Shown here piece by piece: positions 36,642-45,966 of a stretch of DNA of 64,000 nt. Positions within the stretch are counted from its first letter, which is position 1. Each line of letters begins with the position of its first letter. Origin of the DNA: Rhizobiales bacterium GAS188 (GTDB taxonomy: Bacteria > Pseudomonadota > Alphaproteobacteria > Rhizobiales > Beijerinckiaceae); the NCBI GenBank assembly GCA_900104855.1, contig FNSS01000001.1, forward strand, positions 4,154,001 through 4,218,000, read 5' to 3'. The notes below the pieces were generated by a model. The model was not told where the DNA came from. It made no database searches and was given only the letters and a program-made list of their open reading frames with translations. Position numbers and translations under genes: made by a program.

Positions 36642-38057
36642 TCAGAACCGGTAATAGAGAAACGGGCTGTAGCTGCTGGAACCGGCATCGATGACGCACA
36701 AGATCAGCAGCGCCATCACGAAGGCCGTATCGGCGATCGCGGAGGCGACACGCCCACCGGCGACCGATGACGGCCAGCGCCATCTCGGCCATTTCCTGAG
36801 CCCCAGCACGCCCGCGACGACGAGCATCACGATGGTGAGCGGCGACAGGCGGATATGCAGCTGCAGCGACAGATCGCCGATGCCGTTCAGCCCGAAGACC
36901 CCCTGGAACATGTGGAGGGCGCCGTCGAAACCCCCGGCGCGGAACCAGACCCAGCCCATGAAGGCGACGAACAGGGTGTAGAGATGCGCGGCCTGGCGCG
37001 GCAATCGTTGCAGAAGATTGGCGAGGCCGGCGCGTTCGAGCGCCAGGAAGAGGCCGTGATGGGCGCCCCAGATGACGAACGTCCAGCTGGCTCCGTGCCA
37101 GAGGCCGCAGAGCAGGAACACGGTCCACAGGTTGACATAGGTGCGCAAATCCGTGCCGCGGCTGCCGCCCAGCGGAATATAGACATAGTCGCGCAGCCAG
37201 GCCGACAGGCTCATATGCCAGCGTCGCCAGAAGGCGGTGATGCTCAGCGCGTCATAAGGAACGCGGAAATTGCGCGGCAAGGTGAAGCCCGTCATCACGC
37301 CGAGCCCGACCGCCATGGCCGAATAGCCGCCGAAATCGAAATAGATCTGCATCGCATAGGCATAGAGCCCGAGCCAGGCCTCGGTCAGGTTGGGCGCGGC
37401 GGTCTGGTCGAAGACGAGATCGGCGATCGGCGAGACCTGATCGGCGATCAGCACTTTCCAGGCGAGGCCGATGACGAAGATGCGCATGCCGGCCGAAAAC
37501 CGTCCCGCCGTCGTGCGGCGGGCATGCAGCTGTTTCGCGACCGTCGAATAGCGCACGATCGGCCCCGCAACGAGCTGCGGGAACATCGACATATAGAGCA
37601 TGAATTCGTCGAAGCGCCGGTTGGCGGAGACGCGTTTCTTCGCGACATCGGCGATGTAGGATATCGCGTGGAAGGTGTAGAACGAGATGCCGAGCGGCAA
37701 GGTGATATGCGGCACGCGCAGCTCGAGATCGGCGACGCGCAACAGCACGTTGAGGTTCTCGACGAAGAAGCCCGTATATTTGAAGACGATCAGCACCAGG
37801 AGATTGCCGGCCGCCCCATAAGCCAGGAGCCGATAGCGCCTCTTGCCGTCGGCCCGGTCGATGGCGATGGCCATCGCGAAGTTCGCGGCGATTGAGAGAA
37901 GCAGGATGACCAGGAAGATCGGCCTGGACGCCGAATAGAACATCAACGAGAAGGCAATAAAGACAATATTCCTTGCCTTCACTGCCCTGAATGAGAAGTA
38001 GCAAACGAGGAAAATCGGGAAGAAATAGATAAGGAAGCTCTTGGAAGCAAAGGTCAT
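36642..38057 (-). CDS. MBOAT family O-acyltransferase (AlgI-like)
   Basis: A 471-residue polytopic membrane protein, about 11 helices. Family marks: MQIYFDFGGYSAMAVGLG (about 231), FWRRWHMSLSAWLRDYVYIP (about 262-281, with the conserved His) and the catalytic His in LCGLWHGASWTFVIWG (about 313). AlgI-like proteins bring acetyl groups across the inner membrane for O-acetylation of exopolysaccharide by an AlgJ/AlgX partner. No polysaccharide synthesis genes are near, so the target is unknown. Alone with its partner on the minus strand. Confidence 0.93.
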   Translation of the reverse strand: MTFASKSFLIYFFPIFLVCYFSFRAVKARNIVFIAFSLMFYSASRPIFLVILLLSIAANFAMAIAIDRADGKRRYRLLAYGAAGNLLVLIVFKYTGFFVENLNVLLRVADLELRVPHITLPLGISFYTFHAISYIADVAKKRVSANRRFDEFMLYMSMFPQLVAGPIVRYSTVAKQLHARRTTAGRFSAGMRIFVIGLAWKVLIADQVSPIADLVFDQTAAPNLTEAWLGLYAYAMQIYFDFGGYSAMAVGLGVMTGFTLPRNFRVPYDALSITAFWRRWHMSLSAWLRDYVYIPLGGSRGTDLRTYVNLWTVFLLCGLWHGASWTFVIWGAHHGLFLALERAGLANLLQRLPRQAAHLYTLFVAFMGWVWFRAGGFDGALHMFQGVFGLNGIGDLSLQLHIRLSPLTIVMLVVAGVLGLRKWPRWRWPSSVAGGRVASAIADTAFVMALLILCVIDAGSSSYSPFLYYRF

Positions 38058-38392
38058 TTCAAGCCTGGCCGGCCTTTGATCGGTTTTTCAGGCGGCGAGT
38101 GGTAACCGAAGTTGCCCCTAGTCGCAAGCTGCCATGGCAGGTCGCCGTGAAAGCTCGTTAGTAGGCGCTGTCATTGAAGGCGTGGATGGCCGGGCCAAGC
38201 CCGGCCAAGACGTGGATGGGTCCATTCGCCTGAGCAAAATGACCACCGGATCTTTGATTGCGCTCGCCATGGCAAGCGCGTCTTGGCCGGGCCGATTCTT
38301 TGCTGAAGATTTGGCCCGGCCATCCACGCCTATCCTACGATCGAAACTTTCCCCGAACAGCCCAGCGCGCAGCGGGGGAGGCCAGCGCCCCC
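38058..38392. repeat. intergenic region with long nested inverted repeat
   Basis: No gene. A perfect 20-base inverted repeat, GGCGTGGATGGCCGGGCCAA at 38179-38198 and its complement at 38311-38330, with an inner pair CGGCCAAGACG (38202) and CGTCTTGGCCG (38279). The region could fold into a long cruciform or stem. Typical of dispersed repeats in high-GC alphaproteobacteria. Confidence 0.8.
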
Positions 38393-39994
38393 TCACCCAG
38401 GAACCGCAACGAGCGGAATCGTGATCCGAAACTTCGTGCCCCGGCTGGAGGGCTGCAGCGTGATCGAGCCGCCATGCGAGCGGAGCATGGATTGCACGAT
38501 GCCAAGCCCCATCCCGGTGCCGCCGGTTTCGCGCCTGGTGGTGAAGAACTGATCGAAGATCCTGGCGCGATTGGCGTCCGAGATGCCGTCGCCGTCATCG
38601 GCAAGGTCGATGACGAGCTGGCCATGCCGGTTCTCGATCCCGATCCGCATCTGCTTGGCATTATGGCTCGCCGCATTGTCGAAGAGATGCGAGAAGGTGA
38701 TCACGGCATTTTCCAGCGACATGGCGAAGGCCAGCCCCTGGTCCCCGTCGACCGCGACATCGAGTGTCGGAAAGGCCTGCCGAAGCGTCGCCAGGACGGA
38801 TGCGAGCGCCGTCGAGCCGCTCCTCTGCGGATTGTCGGCGCGCGCCAGCTCGCGCAATCGTTCCAGAAGCAGGGTCAGGTGGCGCGTATCGTCGATGATG
38901 TTATCCAGGAAATGCCGGCGCTGCCCGTCGCTCATCGATGCCTGCGACGCGACGGAATCCTTCAGAAGTTCCGCCGCACCCTGAATGGAGGTGAGCGGCG
39001 ATTTCAGCTCATGCGAGACATGCGCCGCGAAGGTCCTGATGTAGTCGGACCTTTCCGAGAGCCGCGCCGCCATGTCGAGAAAGCTCTGCGAGAGCATCGC
39101 GACTTCCCGTGTGCCATGCTGCCCAAGCGGCCGGATCTCGTTTTGCCCGCCATTGCCGATGACACGGGTCTGCGCGATCAAGGCGTGGATCGGCCGCGCG
39201 ATGGTGCGCGAGAACACGAAGCCGATCAGCACCGTCACCATCACGATGCTCAGCGCCGCGAGGATGACCTTCTGGCGCTCGCCGTAAAGATGCTTGAAGA
39301 TGTTGTTGGGTGTGCGCGAGGCGTAGACCACACCGGCCACGGCCTGATCGACGATGACCGGCATGGCGACGAAGACGCGCACGCTCGTGCCGCGGCTCAT
39401 CGAGTAGAGGGGCGGAGGCGGGGAATGCGAGACGCGGATGCGCAAGGCGCTGCCGTACTGGCCGCGAAGCGCAAGCGCGACTTCCTCGACATGCGCCAAG
39501 GAGCGGCCGAGCTCCTCCCGGCCGCCGATCACCGTGCCGTCGGGATCGAGGATGCGAAACCCTGCGAGCGTCACGGCTTGCGCCTGCGTCGCAATGGCCT
39601 GGAGCTTCGCGCCGATCTCGACGAAAGCCGGATCCGCTTGTGTCGCCGCATCGCTTGCATCAGGGCGCCGACCTAAAATACCGTTGCCGGCAAGGTCCAG
39701 CACCGGCTCGATCGGATGGAAATCCCCTGTCTCCGTTCTCACGGGCTCGCTCAGCGATGGCTGAGGCCGTAGCTGAGCGCGGGCTGCCGGCGTCGTCTCG
39801 ACCTCGTGGGCGAACACGGCCGCCAGTACCGCCGTCTGCGCGATCAGCTCGGATTCGGTCTGGCGGATCAGCTGGTTTTCGTAGAGGCGGAAGAAGAACA
39901 GGCCGACGAGCGGCAGCGCCATGACGGTCGCCAGCACGACGAAGACGATCATGCCGAGGGTCGGCCGCCATTTGCGACGCTGCTTGTCGGGCAC
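38393..39994 (-). CDS. sensor histidine kinase
   Basis: A 533-residue kinase. First helix at about 10-32 (LGMIVFVVLATVMALPLVG), a periplasmic sensor part (about 35-250), second helix VILAALSIVMVTVLIGFVF, HAMP, then the H-box FAAHVSHELKSPLTSIQG (about 340-357), N-box SHLFDNAASHNA, and ATP motifs ADDGDGISDANR and GGTGMGLGIV. GTG at 39994 is the likely start; the ATG at 40051 would read through repeat sequence. It pairs with the response regulator upstream, but 205 bases with a large inverted repeat separate them. Confidence 0.9.
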   Translation of the reverse strand: MPDKQRRKWRPTLGMIVFVVLATVMALPLVGLFFFRLYENQLIRQTESELIAQTAVLAAVFAHEVETTPAARAQLRPQPSLSEPVRTETGDFHPIEPVLDLAGNGILGRRPDASDAATQADPAFVEIGAKLQAIATQAQAVTLAGFRILDPDGTVIGGREELGRSLAHVEEVALALRGQYGSALRIRVSHSPPPPLYSMSRGTSVRVFVAMPVIVDQAVAGVVYASRTPNNIFKHLYGERQKVILAALSIVMVTVLIGFVFSRTIARPIHALIAQTRVIGNGGQNEIRPLGQHGTREVAMLSQSFLDMAARLSERSDYIRTFAAHVSHELKSPLTSIQGAAELLKDSVASQASMSDGQRRHFLDNIIDDTRHLTLLLERLRELARADNPQRSGSTALASVLATLRQAFPTLDVAVDGDQGLAFAMSLENAVITFSHLFDNAASHNAKQMRIGIENRHGQLVIDLADDGDGISDANRARIFDQFFTTRRETGGTGMGLGIVQSMLRSHGGSITLQPSSRGTKFRITIPLVAVPG

Positions 39995-40025
39995 TAGCGC
40001 GGCCTCTGCGGCATATCCGAAAGAG

Positions 40026-40155
40026 CCCCCCACCCGTACCCTCCCCACCACGAAGTCGTGGGGGGAGGGATGCGATCAGCGCCGATCATCCCCCTCCCCC
40101 CGCGACCCTCGGACTTGTTCCGAGGGGGAGTGGTGGGGAGGGTACGGGTGGGGGG
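40026..40155. repeat. 24-base perfect inverted repeat between regulator and kinase genes
   Basis: Arms 40026-40049 (CCCCCCACCCGTACCCTCCC...) and 40132-40155 are exact complements. Inside lie smaller stems (CCACGAAGTCGTGG; CCCTCGGACTTGTTCCGAGGG-type). The whole forms a multi-hairpin RNA in the middle of a two-component operon. Confidence 0.85.
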
Positions 40156-40199
40156 CGCCTGGATCACTGCGACGGCGAAAGCTCGGCTCCGCAAAGGTC

Positions 40200-40904
40200 T
40201 CACGGGCGCTCGACCTCGCAAAGGCCGAGCCTGAAGCCGACGCCATGCACGGTTTCCACGGCGTTGCTGCAGCCGGCGCCTGCGCATTTCGCCCGGACAT
40301 TGCGGATATGGCTGTCGATGGTGCGGTCGGAAACATGGACCTTGCCGTTATAGGCTGCGGTCATCAACTGCTCGCGGGTGAAGACGAAGCTCGGGCGTGC
40401 CGCCATCGCGGCCAGAATGGAGAACTCGACGGCGGTCAGGCCGAGCTCGCTGCCGCCGATCGTCGCCATATGCCGGCCGGGATCGATCACCAGCTGGCCA
40501 TGCGATCGAGGCTGCTTGTCGCGGCCCTCTCCCGCATTGCCGGCTTTCGATCGGCGCAGGATGACGTTCACCCGTGCGACGAGCTCGCGCGGGCTGAAGG
40601 GCTTGGTGACATAATCGTCGCCGCCCATCTCGAGCCCGAGCACCCGGTCGATCTCCTCGTCGCGTGCCGAGAGAAACAGGATCGGTATGTCGGAGGATTT
40701 GCGCAAGCGTCGGCAGACCTCGAGCCCGTCCATTTCGGGCATGCCGACATCGAGCACGATCAGGCTCGGCGCCCGCAACTCGACTTGCCGCAGCGCGTCG
40801 CTGCCGTTGCGGGCGGAATCGGTCGTCATTCCGGCCTTTTCCAGGGCAAAGCAGATCACGTCCCGGATATGCGGATCATCATCGACGACGAGGATGCGGT
40901 GCAC
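40200..40904 (-). CDS. OmpR/PhoB-type response regulator
   Basis: A 234-residue regulator. Receiver: acidic pocket ILVVDDDPHIRD (about 4-15), phospho-acceptor Asp in LIVLDVGMPEMDG (about 52), Lys in DDYVTKPFSPREL (about 103). C-terminal winged helix (about 130-230) with SELGLTAVEFSILAAMAARP and VHVSDRTIDSHIRNVRAK. The start is a GTG at 40904, 11 bases after the DUF4173 stop; longer frames lie inside that gene. Forms a system with the kinase downstream; resembles CreB but the target is unknown. Confidence 0.9.
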   Translation of the reverse strand: MHRILVVDDDPHIRDVICFALEKAGMTTDSARNGSDALRQVELRAPSLIVLDVGMPEMDGLEVCRRLRKSSDIPILFLSARDEEIDRVLGLEMGGDDYVTKPFSPRELVARVNVILRRSKAGNAGEGRDKQPRSHGQLVIDPGRHMATIGGSELGLTAVEFSILAAMAARPSFVFTREQLMTAAYNGKVHVSDRTIDSHIRNVRAKCAGAGCSNAVETVHGVGFRLGLCEVERP

Positions 40905-40915
40905 GGTCTCAGAAC

Positions 40916-42499
40916 CTATCGTTCGATTGCGGCATCGGGCGAACCGGTGTCGGGAGCGATAGCATCGCGGCTTCTCCGGAGATAGCGCGAAAGCCTCGCG
41001 TCGCGAAAGGTCCAGGCGCGCCAATCCTGCAAGGATGCAATCTCGGCATCCGCCATCTCGGTGCGGCGCACGCGCAGATCGCTGGGCCCGCTCACCTCGT
41101 CATCTCTCATGTCCCGATAGGTCGCCACGTCGTCGCCCTTGCCGCGCTGCTGCGCCAAATACTCGTCGATGGCCGGGATGGCCTGTGGACCAAGGCTCGC
41201 AAGATAAGCGCGGTCGAGAGGCGTGCCCTGGCCCGACACCTCCCGGCAATGAGCGACATTGTAGCTGGCGATGACTGAGGCGAAATTGATCAGGCTGCAA
41301 ATATAGAGGGCGATGAGGGTGGTCGCGAGATTGGCACGGATCAGCCAGATATTGGAGCGGGACAGGAAGATACGCACAACGATCAGCAACAGCCCGGCCG
41401 CGACCAGCAACATCCAGATGAAGGCCGTGGCGCGCAACAATGTCAGCGAATAGGCCGCGACGTAAAGATCGAGCCGCAGGATCGCCGAAATGACGAGCAG
41501 GATGTTCTGGCCGACCCAGGCGAAGACGAGAAGCCGCAGCAGCGGAGAGCGCTCGGCGCTGCTGCCCGGTCGCAAGGCGACGAGGACGAAGCCAGCCGCG
41601 AGGAGCGCCGTGCACATCAGCGGATAGGCGCCGCGATGCGCGTAGGCCGCATAGTTCATGCCGCTCGGCAGAGCGACGCCTGCCCACAGATAGGTCACAT
41701 CCAACCCCGTCTGCAGCGCGAACAGGACGTTGAACGCCAGCAGCGAGCGCAGGATGGCGCCGTCGGACAACAGGATTGCCCACACACCCGATTGCACGCT
41801 GTCAGGCTTCGCCACGACCGGTTTGGATTCTGCGAGCGCGCGCAGTTTCAGATTCAGGAAAGGCCAGGTGAGGCAGATGACGGCGAGCCATAGAAGTGTC
41901 CGCGGCAGGTTGATCTGCCGGATGATGAAGGTCAGGTCGATCGCCGATACCCACAGATCGATCAGCGGGTTCGCCGATGCAAACAGCATCAGGAAGACGC
42001 CGCAGAGCAAAGCGGGCACGATCCACCCCGCCAATTCTCTGAAGGATTGAAATGTCGTCCGCGTGCGCGCAGCCACCTTGCGCAAGCGCAGCACATCGAC
42101 GACGATCTGCCACGGACCGGTGATGTAGAGCCTGACGATCGATAAGGCCCTGGTTGCGAGCGGGCCTTCCCATTGCCTGCCGATCATCAGGACGAAAATC
42201 CCGGCGCCGGCTGCGCCGAACATGAATGAGATGAGGCCTGCATCTTCGACCAGCGGCAAGAGCGCTATCGCCAGGCCAAAGATCGCCTTGGCATGATCAT
42301 GCCGACTCGCTTCAAACCTGTTGGCCAGTGCTGAGCACACACAGAGCCCTGCGAGGAAAAGCATCGCCGAAATGCCGATGCGGTGGCCGTAGAACAGCCA
42401 ATCCGCCAGGGCGACCAGCGCCAGGCTCGCCGCCAGGCAGCGTTGCAAGCGATTGTCGCGCCAGAGCGGCGCCGGCGACACATAGGCGGGAGCGGTCAT
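40916..42499 (-). CDS. DUF4173 membrane protein
   Basis: A 527-residue multi-spanning membrane protein of the DUF4173 family, about 12 helices (for example CLAASLALVALADWLFYG, AFIWMLLVAAGLLLIVVRIF). The family mark is the region around LWAGVALPSGMNYAAYAHRG and ILRLDLYVAAYSLTLLRATA. C-terminal ~110 residues are soluble and charged. ATG at 42499 overlaps the stop of a possible 62-codon frame (ATGA). Directly followed by the response regulator, so it may feed or be controlled by that system. Function unknown. Confidence 0.85.
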   Translation of the reverse strand: MTAPAYVSPAPLWRDNRLQRCLAASLALVALADWLFYGHRIGISAMLFLAGLCVCSALANRFEASRHDHAKAIFGLAIALLPLVEDAGLISFMFGAAGAGIFVLMIGRQWEGPLATRALSIVRLYITGPWQIVVDVLRLRKVAARTRTTFQSFRELAGWIVPALLCGVFLMLFASANPLIDLWVSAIDLTFIIRQINLPRTLLWLAVICLTWPFLNLKLRALAESKPVVAKPDSVQSGVWAILLSDGAILRSLLAFNVLFALQTGLDVTYLWAGVALPSGMNYAAYAHRGAYPLMCTALLAAGFVLVALRPGSSAERSPLLRLLVFAWVGQNILLVISAILRLDLYVAAYSLTLLRATAFIWMLLVAAGLLLIVVRIFLSRSNIWLIRANLATTLIALYICSLINFASVIASYNVAHCREVSGQGTPLDRAYLASLGPQAIPAIDEYLAQQRGKGDDVATYRDMRDDEVSGPSDLRVRRTEMADAEIASLQDWRAWTFRDARLSRYLRRSRDAIAPDTGSPDAAIER

Positions 42500-42684
42500 T
42501 GGCGTTTCACCTTCTTGAAGGGCAGGAGCATGGCGACACGCGCGCAAGGGCGCGGCTTGTCCAGCGCTCGATCGGGCGCTGTGTCGGCAGGGGCTAAGGG
42601 GGGATCAACCAGCCACCAGCCATCCCTGAGGAGCCGGGTGGGAAGAAGCAGCGGATACTCGAAGGGAGGAATGCGTCGCTTCAT
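42496..42684 (-). CDS. possible small Pro-rich protein upstream of DUF4173
   Basis: A 62-codon frame, MKRRIPPFEYPLLLPTRLLR to the end LPFKKVKRQ, Pro-rich and basic at both ends. I do not recognise it. Support for a gene is only its ATGA overlap with the DUF4173 start, typical of translational coupling; the ribosome site before it is weak. It may be a coupling leader or spurious. Confidence 0.35.
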   Translation of the reverse strand: MKRRIPPFEYPLLLPTRLLRDGWWLVDPPLAPADTAPDRALDKPRPCARVAMLLPFKKVKRQ

Positions 42685-43076
42685 GCCGCCGTGCTATCGG
42701 GCGCATGTGCAGACAGGGCGGTGCGAATTCAGAAAATCTCAGGTGTTTCTTGCAGATTTCGTGCAGAGGCCCTGGGACCGCGACCGTCCCGGTCGCCCTT
42801 CTTCCTGGCGTGGAGGCTTCGCCGTTCGCAAGAGCGGGCGGGAGAGGCTGTGAGTTTTTGAAATGATCACGAAGGGCGGTGTCGAGAACGTCGCGGAGAA
42901 CGGGGCCGGCATCGACAGAGCAAGTTCTTGAAGGCCTTTTCCGACCATTTACGCTATTTACTCACAGCAAAACAGGCGGGTCCCGGCAAGTTTTTCCCGC
43001 TGTTTCAAAAACTCACAAGCTCGGACGCCCGCGCTCCCAGCGTGGGACCGCGACCCTGGCGGCGCGTTCCCAGCCC
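42685..43076. repeat. gap with inverted and direct repeats
   Basis: No gene. TGTGAGTTTTTGAAA at 42849-42863 and its exact complement at 43003-43017 form an inverted repeat; outside them the direct repeat GGGACCGCGACC occurs at 42774-42785 and 43044-43055. The nested arrangement resembles a small non-coding element of about 270 bases. Confidence 0.55.
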
Positions 43077-43592
43077 TCAGGATTTCAGCGGCGTCTCGGC
43101 GGCGCGTACGGGCGCCGCATCGAAATAGCGCATCGCGAGGTTGAGATTGCGTCCGGCCGACATGCCGGCGAACCAGCTCCAGATGGCTGCCGCCAGCGGC
43201 TCGACCGGCGAAGCCGTGAACCAGGCGGCTTGCGCCTGCACGCCGTAATGGAGGGCGAATTCGAAGGCGAAGGTTCCAAGAATGATCGCGAGCATCATGA
43301 CATCGCCCGGCACGGTGATCATGCGCGCCGCTCTGTCGACCCGCAGCACCCAGCGCCGGACATGATGCCAGCCGAACGCCGCCCCGATCGCGCCGCCAGC
43401 CAATGCGGCGACGAGATCGACGAGGGTCGGCGTCGGGAAGAGGCCGAAAAATCCACGAATGCCGAGCACAACCATCAGGGCCGGCAAGACGAGGAGCCGC
43501 GCGACGCGGATGTTGCGCGGGAAGCACCGCGTGACCCCCAACCACAGCAAGGCCAGGAACAGCACATACACATAGGTCGGGATATGCGACAT
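43077..43592 (-). CDS. small membrane protein (DUF6622-like)
   Basis: A 171-residue protein with four hydrophobic helices (YVYVLFLALLWLGVTRC; LLVLPALMVVLGIRGFFGL; LVDLVAALAGGAIGAAFGW; ITVPGDVMMLAIILGTFAF). The family name is a tentative recognition. ATG at 43592 is preferred to an earlier start since the longer frame would overlap the facing TetR gene. It diverges from that TetR gene across ~90 bases, so TetR likely controls it. Confidence 0.75.
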   Translation of the reverse strand: MSHIPTYVYVLFLALLWLGVTRCFPRNIRVARLLVLPALMVVLGIRGFFGLFPTPTLVDLVAALAGGAIGAAFGWHHVRRWVLRVDRAARMITVPGDVMMLAIILGTFAFEFALHYGVQAQAAWFTASPVEPLAAAIWSWFAGMSAGRNLNLAMRYFDAAPVRAAETPLKS

Positions 43593-43683
43593 GGCGGCGT
43601 GTCCTGTGTCGATGTGCTGACTGATTGCCGGCGGCGATCGGATAGAGCATAATCCTAACGCTGTAAAGATGTGGAGCTCAGCG

Positions 43684-44280
43684 ATGCCTCGCGCCTCTGC
43701 CGATGCCACTTTCCGCTACCATCACGGCGATTTGCGCCGGGCCCTCCTCGACGCCGCGCGCGGGCTTCTGGAAGAAAGCGGAGCAAGCGCCTTGAATTTG
43801 CGCGAGATCGCCCGTCGCGTGGGTGTCTCGGCGCCCTCCGCCTATCATCACTTCGCCAGCCTCGAGGCCATCGCGGTGGCCTTGGCGGAGCAGGGATTCG
43901 CGGAGTTGGCAGAACGATTGGAATCAGCCCCGACCAATGCCAAGGGGCGCCTCGCTCCGACAGGGCAGGCCTATATCGACTTCGCGCGTGCCAATCCCGG
44001 CCTCTATCGGCTGATGTTCGGCGAGGGGTTCCGCATGGCGTCCGATGGCAGCGAAGCGGTGCGTGCCTTGCGGCAGCGCGCCTATGAGAAGGTCACGGCC
44101 GGTCTGCAGAGGCGTCTGCCGCCCGACGAGGTGCCGGCCGCCGCCCTGTTCCTGTGGGCGCTGACGCATGGCCTCTCGCTCCTGATGATCGATGGCCAGG
44201 TGGACCCTGGTGCCGATCCGCAGGTCATGGTCGAGCGCGTGCTGCGCCTCGCGGGCAGCGGGATTCCGAGCCCTGCGTGA
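43684..44280 (+). CDS. TetR/AcrR family regulator
   Basis: A 198-residue regulator. N-terminal helix-turn-helix LNLREIARRVGVSAPSAYHHF (family form, about 39-58) and a C-terminal WHG-type ligand domain (about 80-190, IDFARANPGLYRLMFGEGF). ATG at 43684 or 43669. It faces the membrane-protein gene on the minus strand; the shared promoter region holds AT-rich bases CATAATCC and TAACGCTG. Ligand unknown. Its end runs to 2 bases before the convergent purK stop. Confidence 0.9.
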   Translation: MPRASADATFRYHHGDLRRALLDAARGLLEESGASALNLREIARRVGVSAPSAYHHFASLEAIAVALAEQGFAELAERLESAPTNAKGRLAPTGQAYIDFARANPGLYRLMFGEGFRMASDGSEAVRALRQRAYEKVTAGLQRRLPPDEVPAAALFLWALTHGLSLLMIDGQVDPGADPQVMVERVLRLAGSGIPSPA

Positions 44281-44282
44281 GG

Positions 44283-45443
44283 TCAGCGTTCCATGCGCGA
44301 GCTGCGCCTTGCCGGCGGCAAGCGAGGTGCGACCGTCTGCCTGGGGCCCGCCAGGAGCCGCGTCACATGGCCCATCTTGCGTCCGGGCGCAGCGACATCC
44401 TTGCCGTAGAGATGCAGATGCGCGCCGTCCTCGGCGATGAGGCGCGCCCAATCCTGGACACCGGCCCCGATCAGGTTCTCCATCTCCACACGCGGCGCGA
44501 GCCGGCGCGTCGAGCCGAGCGGCCAGCCGCAGATCGCCCGCACATGCTGGGCGAATTGCGAGGTCTCGGCGCCCTCGATGGTCCAATGGCCGGTATTGTG
44601 CACGCGCGGCGCGATCTCGTTGACGAGCAGGGTCTCGCGCCCGCCCGTCTCGCAGACGAACATCTCGACCGCGAACACCCCGACCACCTCCAGCGCCTCG
44701 GCGGTGCGCCTGGCGATCTCGATCGCCGCCGCCGCTGTCGCCGGCGCGACCTTGGCGGGGATGGCGGTGCGGGCGAGGATATGGTCGCGATGCTCGTTCT
44801 CGGCGAGATCGAAAGCCGCGAAGCTCGCATCGGCGGAACGGGCCGCCACCACCGAGACCTCTCGCTGGAAAGGCACGAAGCCTTCGAGGATGGCGGGTGC
44901 CTCGCCGATCGCCAGCCAGGCGGCCACGAGATCCGTGCCCGCCTCGATCCGCACCTGTCCCTTGCCGTCATAGCCGAAGCGGCGGGTCTTCAACACGCAG
45001 CGCGGCCCGATCCTGGCGACGGCGCTTTCGAGATCCGCGACCGAATCGACGCGCGCGAAAGGCGCCGTGGCGATGCCGCGCTCGGCGAAGAAGGATTTCT
45101 CGAGAAAGCGGTCCTGGGCCACGGCGAGCAGGCGTCCGCCGGGTCGCACCGGCTTCAGCCGCGCGAGGTATGCGACGGTCTCGGCCGGCACATTCTCGAA
45201 CTCATAAGTGACGACATCGACGCGCGCCGCGAAGGCCGCAAGCCTCGCCTCGTCGCCATAAGCGCCTGCCATATGCTGATTGGTCACTTGAGCCGCGGGA
45301 CCTGAGATCTCGGGCTCGTAGACGACGATCCTGAGCCCGAAATCGGCGGCCGCGAGCGCGATCATGCGCCCGAGCTGACCTCCGCCCAGGATGCCGATGG
45401 TCGCGCCGGGCTCGAGCGGCCCTGCGAGTTCACGACTCGTCAT
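44283..45443 (-). CDS. purK: N5-carboxyaminoimidazole ribonucleotide synthase PurK
   Basis: A 386-residue ATP-grasp enzyme that carboxylates aminoimidazole ribotide with bicarbonate and ATP in purine synthesis. Seen: [17 protein letters not shown] (about 16-32), [13 protein letters not shown] (about 77-89), [13 protein letters not shown] (about 150-162; ATP loop), [13 protein letters not shown] and [17 protein letters not shown] (about 277-293, metal and ATP site). Start overlaps the purE stop by four bases, the usual purEK arrangement. Confidence 0.97.
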   Translation of the reverse strand: MTSRELAGPLEPGATIGILGGGQLGRMIALAAADFGLRIVVYEPEISGPAAQVTNQHMAGAYGDEARLAAFAARVDVVTYEFENVPAETVAYLARLKPVRPGGRLLAVAQDRFLEKSFFAERGIATAPFARVDSVADLESAVARIGPRCVLKTRRFGYDGKGQVRIEAGTDLVAAWLAIGEAPAILEGFVPFQREVSVVAARSADASFAAFDLAENEHRDHILARTAIPAKVAPATAAAAIEIARRTAEALEVVGVFAVEMFVCETGGRETLLVNEIAPRVHNTGHWTIEGAETSQFAQHVRAICGWPLGSTRRLAPRVEMENLIGAGVQDWARLIAEDGAHLHLYGKDVAAPGRKMGHVTRLLAGPRQTVAPRLPPARRSSRMER

Positions 45444-45955
45444 GCGCTGTCGCTCGGGCGCTCGGCGACGGCCTTGCTGCGCTCCAGGCGCCAGGCGGCG
45501 AGGCGGCGGTCGAGCTGCTTGTCGCCGAGCGCCAGGATCGCGGCCGCCAACAGGGCCGCGTTGACGGCGCCCGGCCGACCGATCGCCAGCGTGCCGACCG
45601 GCACGCCGCCCGGCATCTGCACGATCGAATAGAGGCTGTCGAGGCCTGACAGCGCCTTGGATTCCACCGGCACGCCGAGCACCGGTAGTGTGGTCAGCGC
45701 CGCCACCATGCCGGGCAGATGCGCGGCGCCGCCGGCGCCTGCGATGATCACCTTGAAGCCGTCATCCTTGGCGGCGCGGGCAAACGCGTAAAGCCTCTCG
45801 GGCGTGCGATGGGCCGAGACGATGCGCGCCTCATGCGGCACGCTGAGCTCGTCGAGCGTCTCGGCCGCATGGCGCATCGTCTGCCAATCGGACTGGCTGC
45901 CCATGATGATCGCCACGGGGGAGGGAGCCTTGACGGGGGAGGGGGCCTTGGCCAT
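45440..45955 (-). CDS. purE: N5-carboxyaminoimidazole ribonucleotide mutase PurE
   Basis: A 171-residue class I PurE that moves the carboxylate from N5 to C4 of the imidazole ring. Seen: [15 protein letters not shown] (about 17-31; phosphate site), [12 protein letters not shown] (about 47-58; catalytic His) and [20 protein letters not shown] (about 73-92). N-terminal ~12 residues are a short Pro/Lys-rich addition. Coupled to purK. Upstream 11 bases end an acetyltransferase gene on the same strand. Confidence 0.97.
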   Translation of the reverse strand: MAKAPSPVKAPSPVAIIMGSQSDWQTMRHAAETLDELSVPHEARIVSAHRTPERLYAFARAAKDDGFKVIIAGAGGAAHLPGMVAALTTLPVLGVPVESKALSGLDSLYSIVQMPGGVPVGTLAIGRPGAVNAALLAAAILALGDKQLDRRLAAWRLERSKAVAERPSDSA

Positions 45956-45966
45956 CGGTCTCGACC

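Noticed and set aside
35515-37128. A 537-codon frame extending the AlgJ-like gene into the MBOAT gene
   Set aside because: The first ~165 codons are opposite-frame text of MBOAT; the protein starts at 36633, just after the MBOAT stop.
38058-38392. Possible CRISPR or tandem repeat region
   Set aside because: The repeats are inverted arms, not regularly spaced direct repeats with spacers. No cas gene is in the window.
38258-39676. 472-codon plus-strand frame opposite the sensor kinase
   Set aside because: Antisense shadow of a kinase with H-, N- and G-boxes; starts inside a repeat.
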